From: Candidatus Thiodiazotropha sp. (ex Epidulcina cf. delphinae)
Lineage (GTDB): Bacteria; Pseudomonadota; Gammaproteobacteria; Chromatiales; Chromatiaceae
DNA: 45,148 nucleotides
Direction of reading: 5' to 3'
Assembly (NCBI GenBank): GCA_025656505.1
Contig: JAHXHR010000002.1
Span: forward strand, 1-45,148
The notes below the pieces were generated by a model. The model saw nothing but the letters and a program-made list of their open reading frames with translations. It was not told the origin of the DNA and ran no database searches. Shown in pieces: positions 39,943 to 45,148 of this stretch (position 1 is its first letter; every line of letters starts with the position of its first letter). The position numbers and the translations under genes were made by a program.

Positions 39943-40464
39943 ATGCATTTGCAAAACCTTTTTCTGATTGGACCGATGGGCGCCGGCAAGACCACTGTGG
40001 GCCGGCAGGTTGCCGAGCACTATCGTAAGGAATTCATCGATTCCGATCAGGAGATACAACGCCGAACCGGCGTCGATATCCCGACAATCTTTGAGTTCGA
40101 GGGAGAAGCCGGCTTTCGTCTGCGGGAACATGCCGTCATCGATGAATTAACCGAACGTGAGAATATCGTGCTTGCCACGGGGGGGGGCGCCGTTCTCAGC
40201 GAGGAGAACCGCAGGCTGTTATCCGCAAGGGGACTGGTGATCTATCTGCACTGCTCCGCCGAACAGCAGTTTGAGCGAACCCACCGGGATAAGAACAGAC
40301 CGTTACTGGAAACCCCCGATCCGTTCGATAGACTCAAGGCATTGATGGCGGAGCGCGAACCGCTCTATCGACAGACAGCCGATCTACTTGTCAGCACAGA
40401 AGGTCGTAATACGCAATCGGTGCTGCAGGATATCCGCCGGCAGATAGAAATACTGAGTCGATAA
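39943..40464 (+). CDS. aroK: Shikimate kinase
   Basis: LFLIGPMGAGKTTVGRQVAEHYRKEFIDSDQEIQRRTGVDI; ATGGGAV. Confidence 0.96.
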   Translation: MHLQNLFLIGPMGAGKTTVGRQVAEHYRKEFIDSDQEIQRRTGVDIPTIFEFEGEAGFRLREHAVIDELTERENIVLATGGGAVLSEENRRLLSARGLVIYLHCSAEQQFERTHRDKNRPLLETPDPFDRLKALMAEREPLYRQTADLLVSTEGRNTQSVLQDIRRQIEILSR

Positions 40465-40486
40465 ATGTTAAGAAGGGATCAATTCG

Positions 40487-41578
40487 TTGAGTAAATACGA
40501 ATCCAGCCTGGACGTCGATCTGGGTGATAGGAGCTATCCGATTTTCATCGGTGAGGGCTTGCACGCCGATGCCGTTTACTACCGGAAGTATGTCCCGGGG
40601 ACTCAGGTCATGGTGGTAACGAACGAAACAGTCGCCCCGCTCTATCTGGATAAGACCCTGCAAGCCTTGGCCGACTATGAGTTGAAGACCTGCATTCTGC
40701 CGGATGGCGAGGCGTTTAAGACCCTTGATGTCTTGAACCGGATCTATACGGCCTTGCTTGAAGGCCGTTTTACCCGCACATGTACCTTGATTGCGCTCGG
40801 GGGAGGGGTGATCGGCGATATGACCGGCTTTGCTGCGGCCACCTATCAGCGAGGCGTGCACTTTATCCAGGTCCCTACGACCCTGCTATCGCAGGTTGAC
40901 TCTTCGGTTGGCGGCAAGACCGGCGTCAACCATCGCCTGGGAAAGAACATGATCGGGGCCTTCTATCAGCCTCGCCTGGTGCTGGCGGACACTTCTACCC
41001 TCAACACCCTGGATGATAGGCAGTTCTCTTCAGGGTTGGCCGAGGTGATAAAGTACGGGCTGATCGTCGATGCGGATTTTTTCAACTGGCTCGAAGAGAA
41101 GATGGATGCCCTGCTGGCGCGGGATCCACGATGTCTGGCGTATGCGATCCAGCGATCCTGCCGATGCAAGGCCGATGTGGTTGAGGCGGATGAGAAGGAG
41201 GCGGGGCAGCGGGCGCTGCTTAATCTGGGCCATACCTTCGGTCATGCGATCGAGACAGGGATGGGGTATGGTGAATGGCTGCACGGAGAGGCCGTTGCAA
41301 CGGGTATGTGCATGGCGGCCGACCTCTCTCGGCGCCTGGGCCGGCTGCCGAGTGAGGCGTTTGAGCGTACACGGGCGCTGATCGAGCGGGCGAACCTTCC
41401 TGTCATTCCCCCTGCCGAACTCTCGAGTGATCGTTTCCTGGCGCTGATGGCTGTCGATAAGAAGGTGTTGGATGGTCGATTACGGCTTGTACTGCTCAAC
41501 GGGATCGGCCAATCTTTGGTAACGGAAGCGTTCGAACTTGGAAAACTCAAAGAAACCCTGACGCGATATAGTCGCTGA
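40487..41578 (+). CDS. aroB: 3-dehydroquinate synthase
   Basis: [50 protein letters not shown] start. Confidence 0.97.
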   Translation: MSKYESSLDVDLGDRSYPIFIGEGLHADAVYYRKYVPGTQVMVVTNETVAPLYLDKTLQALADYELKTCILPDGEAFKTLDVLNRIYTALLEGRFTRTCTLIALGGGVIGDMTGFAAATYQRGVHFIQVPTTLLSQVDSSVGGKTGVNHRLGKNMIGAFYQPRLVLADTSTLNTLDDRQFSSGLAEVIKYGLIVDADFFNWLEEKMDALLARDPRCLAYAIQRSCRCKADVVEADEKEAGQRALLNLGHTFGHAIETGMGYGEWLHGEAVATGMCMAADLSRRLGRLPSEAFERTRALIERANLPVIPPAELSSDRFLALMAVDKKVLDGRLRLVLLNGIGQSLVTEAFELGKLKETLTRYSR

Positions 41579-41601
41579 TTTCGTATGGCTGGAGTACAGG
41601 T

Positions 41602-43269
41602 ATGTCTGACGCATATGAATACTTTTCCACCGTGGAGTTGGGTGCGCGCCTTGATCTGATTCGCCATTTGATCGAGAACAGCGAACTTGTACCGCTTGTC
41701 AGGGGGCCGTCCGGCATAGGCAAGACGTTGTTTGCTTCCCGATTGCAGCAACTGGCGCCCGAAAACTGGTCGCTCTGCCATTTTTCCGCCGATCCCACCA
41801 TGCAGCCTGAACGCCTGCTGGCCTATCTGGCCCGCTGTTGCGGATTACCGGATATTGCCGGAGACCTGCTGCAACGACTGGTCGATCGTTTTGAAGCGCT
41901 TCGCAGAAGAGGCCGAACGCCGGTGCTGTTGGTGGACGATGCCCAGATGTTGCCGCCGACCAGTCTGATAACCCTGTTGCGGCTTTTTGAAAGGCAGATG
42001 GATGGAGTGCGTCTGATCAGTATTGTGCTTTTTGCGGATGAGCAGATCGATCTGCTGCTCGCCACTCCCCAGTTACAGGTGATGTCTCCACAGGCCGTTC
42101 AAGTGATAGACCTGCCTGCCATGACCAGGCAGGAGGCATCCCTCTTCATGGCCTATCTACTGAAGAGTGAGGGACTGGCTGAAAAATGGGCGCTGAATGG
42201 GACAAGGCTGAGTCGTATCTACAAGGAGACAAACGGCAATCCCGGATTGTTGGCGACGGCGATTCTGAATGCAGTGGGTCAGGATGAGCCCCGGCAGCGT
42301 TCGTTCTTCAGCGGTGATAGGAAGCCGTGGCTGGCGGGTGGGATACCCCTCCTTTTGCTGATTCTTTTACTGCTGGTGTTTCAGGATCCGATCAATAGCC
42401 TGTTTGAAACAGAGGGGGATGCCGTCACGGATCAAAATGGCGAAAAGTTGGTGGAATCCTCTTCTGAAGTGATAGCGCTCGATCCTTCCGCTGACAGTCA
42501 AACCGACGCGGGTAGTGAACCGGCCCCCAGGCTGAGCATGGACGAACAGGAGATAGCGCCGCATGAGGCGGCGGCGGTCCCTTCGATCGAGTTATCCCTG
42601 GTGGATTCGCCACCGGCGGAGAAAGATGCCGCCACCGGCATTCAGCCGGCTCAGGCGCCTGAGCCGGATGCAGAGCCCACCCTGGAAGCGGGGGATGTGA
42701 TGCTCCCGGCAGCGATCGCCGGGCGGGTTGATGAGTCTATTCAGATCGAGAGCTTACCCCTTGCGGGGGATGAATCGACGGTCATGGCGGATGGGGAAGG
42801 GCAGGATTCTTCCCCACCCGTCTCTCAGGCCGGGGCCGGTCTGGAACAAGGATCAACGCCCGACATGTTCTCGGCTGGTGGAGGCGAAATGACGGAACAG
42901 GCCCCTGCGCTGTCGGCCGCAGTTTCGGAAGAGGTTGTGGCGGCATCAGCTACGGTGAAAACAGGCAGCAGGGAGAGGGCGTCCGATTGGGTTCTCTCCC
43001 AGCCTCAGGGCCGCTATACGCTACAGTTGATTGCGGTAGAGAATATCGATTCACTTCAATCGTTTATCGAAGAAAGCGGCTTGAAAGGCGAGGTACATAC
43101 CTTTAAAACGGAACGTAAAGGCGCTCCTTGGTACGCCCTGTTGTGGGGTGATTTCCCTGATCAGGCCAGTGCTCAGCAGGCGATTGGGAGCTTGCCGCCG
43201 GCAGTGCGCAAAGAGGGGGTCTGGGCCAGGTCTTTTGCCTCCCTGCAGCAGGCCGTTACACCACACTAG
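41602..43269 (+). CDS. DamX-like protein: AAA ATPase domain, TM, C-terminal SPOR domain
   Basis: Walker A GPSGIGKT, LLVDDAQMLPP, TM PWLAGGIPLLLLILLLLV, SPOR segment YTLQLIAVENIDSLQSFIEESG...WYALLWGDFPDQASAQQAI. Confidence 0.88.
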   Translation: MSDAYEYFSTVELGARLDLIRHLIENSELVPLVRGPSGIGKTLFASRLQQLAPENWSLCHFSADPTMQPERLLAYLARCCGLPDIAGDLLQRLVDRFEALRRRGRTPVLLVDDAQMLPPTSLITLLRLFERQMDGVRLISIVLFADEQIDLLLATPQLQVMSPQAVQVIDLPAMTRQEASLFMAYLLKSEGLAEKWALNGTRLSRIYKETNGNPGLLATAILNAVGQDEPRQRSFFSGDRKPWLAGGIPLLLLILLLLVFQDPINSLFETEGDAVTDQNGEKLVESSSEVIALDPSADSQTDAGSEPAPRLSMDEQEIAPHEAAAVPSIELSLVDSPPAEKDAATGIQPAQAPEPDAEPTLEAGDVMLPAAIAGRVDESIQIESLPLAGDESTVMADGEGQDSSPPVSQAGAGLEQGSTPDMFSAGGGEMTEQAPALSAAVSEEVVAASATVKTGSRERASDWVLSQPQGRYTLQLIAVENIDSLQSFIEESGLKGEVHTFKTERKGAPWYALLWGDFPDQASAQQAIGSLPPAVRKEGVWARSFASLQQAVTPH

Positions 43270-43495
43270 CATTGCGCTATAGTCGTTTCATACTGGCCTG
43301 AGAAGCCAATCTCAAGTATTCTGCGTCTTCGCGTGTCACTTTTGCAGAACGATTGCGTCTCAATGTTGACGTATCTGCATAGCTGTAAACCGGCGGCCTG
43401 ACGACGCGTCGCCGGAAATTCCTTATATCAGGTTATGTGCATGACCTTCGACACGGCTTCGGCCTGACGGGGGCGGGCAAAATGAGGTTTGCGTA

Positions 43496-45148
43496 ATGAG
43501 CCAAGGTGCTTTACCACCGAAACAGGGTCTTTATGATCCCGCCAATGAACACGACGCCTGCGGTGTTGGTTTTATAGCCAATATCAAGGGAGTGAAAAGC
43601 CACGAGACCATCCGGCAGGGCTTGAAGTTACTTGACCGTCTCACCCACAGAGGCGCCGTCGGTGCAGATCCGAAGGCCGGGGACGGTGCTGGTATCCTGT
43701 TGCAGATCCCGGATCTGTTTTTTCGGGAGGTTGTCGATTTTGAGCTGCCTGCGGAGGGTGAATATGCCATCGGTATGGTGTTTCTGCCACAAAATGCCGC
43801 AAGTCGCGCCGAGTGCGAAGAGACAATCAAGGCACTGATAGCGGCAGAAGGGCAGCAACTGATCGGTTGGCGCGACGTGCCTGTCGAAAACAGAGGGCTT
43901 GGCCATAGCGTCATCCCGACCGAGCCGGTGACCAGACAGGTCTTCGTCACTCGCGGCGCGAACTGCACCGATCAAGGTACCTTCGAACGCAAGCTGTTTG
44001 TGATTCGCAAGCAAATCGAAAACAGGATACGACAAGCCGAGATGGAGGGGGGGGGCGCCTTCTACTTCACTTCGTTCTCTTCGAGGACCATCGTCTACAA
44101 AGGGATGCTGCTGGCCGACCAGGTGGGCGACTACTATCTCGACCTGCGGGATGAGCGCATGGAGACCGCCTTGGCTCTGGTGCATCAGCGCTTCTCCACC
44201 AATACCTTCCCGACCTGGGATCTCGCGCACCCCTTCCGCATGATTGCCCACAATGGCGAGATCAACACCCTCCGCGGCAATGTCAACTGGATGCGCGCCC
44301 GCAAGAACTCCATGGCTTCCGCTGTCCTTGGCGACGATCTGGAAAAGATCTGGCCGCTGATCCCGGAAGGGCAATCCGATTCTGCCTGTTTTGACAATGC
44401 CCTGGAACTGCTGGTCGCCGGCGGCTACTCGCTGGCCCATGCCATGATGATGCTGATCCCTGAGGCATGGGGCGGGAATAAGCAGATGGACAAGCAGCGG
44501 CGCGCCTTCTACGAATACCATGCGGCATTGATGGAGCCCTGGGACGGCCCGGCAGCGGTGGCCTTCACCGACGGCCGCCAGATCGGCGCCACCTTGGACC
44601 GTAACGGCCTGCGCCCGGCGCGCTATCTGATTACCGACGATGACCTGGTGGTGATGGCCTCGGAAATGGGCGTGTTGGATATCCCCGAGGATAAGATCGT
44701 CAAAAAGTGGCGTCTGCAGCCTGGAAAGATGTTCCTGATCGATCTGGAGCAGGGCCGCATTATCGATGATGCCGAGGTCAAGGCCGAATTGGCGGCCGCC
44801 AAGCCCTATCAGGATTGGCTGGACCAGACCCAGATTCCTCTCGATGCCCTGCCCGCCGATGTGGCGCCGATGGCGCCGGATGACGATGACCTGCTCGATG
44901 CCCAACAGGCCTTCGGTTACAGTCAGGAGGATATCAAGTTCCTGTTGACGCCGATGGTACTCACCGGGCAGGAGGCCACGGGCTCCATGGGGGCGGACAA
45001 TCCCCCCTCGGTGCTATCCCTGAGGGCCAAGCACCCTTCGACCTATTTCAAGCAGAATTTCGCCCAGGTGACCAATCCGCCCATCGACCCGATTCGGGAG
45101 GAGCTGGTGATGTCGCTGGTCAGCCTGATCGGGCCGAGGCCCAATCTG
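43496..45148 (+). CDS. gltB: Glutamate synthase large subunit, 5' portion (truncated by window edge)
   Basis: MSQGALPPKQGLYDPANEHDACGVGFIANIKG; RAPS-type class II glutamine amidotransferase; open for 551 codons to the window end; absent from ORF track. Confidence 0.95.
   Translation, partial: MSQGALPPKQGLYDPANEHDACGVGFIANIKGVKSHETIRQGLKLLDRLTHRGAVGADPKAGDGAGILLQIPDLFFREVVDFELPAEGEYAIGMVFLPQNAASRAECEETIKALIAAEGQQLIGWRDVPVENRGLGHSVIPTEPVTRQVFVTRGANCTDQGTFERKLFVIRKQIENRIRQAEMEGGGAFYFTSFSSRTIVYKGMLLADQVGDYYLDLRDERMETALALVHQRFSTNTFPTWDLAHPFRMIAHNGEINTLRGNVNWMRARKNSMASAVLGDDLEKIWPLIPEGQSDSACFDNALELLVAGGYSLAHAMMMLIPEAWGGNKQMDKQRRAFYEYHAALMEPWDGPAAVAFTDGRQIGATLDRNGLRPARYLITDDDLVVMASEMGVLDIPEDKIVKKWRLQPGKMFLIDLEQGRIIDDAEVKAELAAAKPYQDWLDQTQIPLDALPADVAPMAPDDDDLLDAQQAFGYSQEDIKFLLTPMVLTGQEATGSMGADNPPSVLSLRAKHPSTYFKQNFAQVTNPPIDPIREELVMSLVSLIGPRPNL

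Noticed and set aside
43628-44905. 425-aa minus-strand ORF opposite gltB
   Set aside because: Antisense of a clearly recognisable GltB N-terminus on the plus strand; the long open antisense frame is typical of GC-rich codon usage.

Overview
This 45.1 kb window looks like chromosomal DNA from a gammaproteobacterium; a Chromatiales or sulfur-oxidizer relative is an inference only. Most of it is core genes: aat/bpt, an HlyD/FtsX/ATPase ABC exporter, a Xre-RES toxin-antitoxin pair, two lipoproteins, a rubrerythrin/Fe-S oxidoreductase/DUF3501 operon divergent from a Fur-family regulator, a di-heme peroxidase, glk, uvrD, a TRAP-type binding protein, hemW, an H-NS-like protein, rpmE, sucCD, a lysine 2,3-aminomutase-like protein, gltA, PBP1A, pilMNOPQ-aroK-aroB-SPOR, and the 5' part of gltB. 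gltB runs off the right edge and is missing from the ORF track. The most interesting content lies between genes. (1) A 240-289 bp MITE-like family has CCTAAAAACCGCAGTTG termini; two copies carry exact 5-bp target duplications, one copy has no duplication and one is truncated exactly at the hemW start. (2) A 116-bp element has divergent but related termini. (3) An unrelated 167-bp element shares the internal AATAG-N-ATGA-CTATT hairpin. (4) A 248-bp AT-rich element with AACTCAAGTTTCGGAGTTC termini sits upstream of a decayed PEP-CTERM gene. (5) A GTAG-type REP doublet (BIME) lies after gltA. (6) A candidate PerR/Irr-type regulon is visible: similar 15-bp operators precede rubrerythrin and the peroxidase, and there is a 26-aa small ORF with a strong Shine-Dalgarno inside the rubrerythrin operon. 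No CRISPR arrays, rRNAs or tRNAs were recognised.
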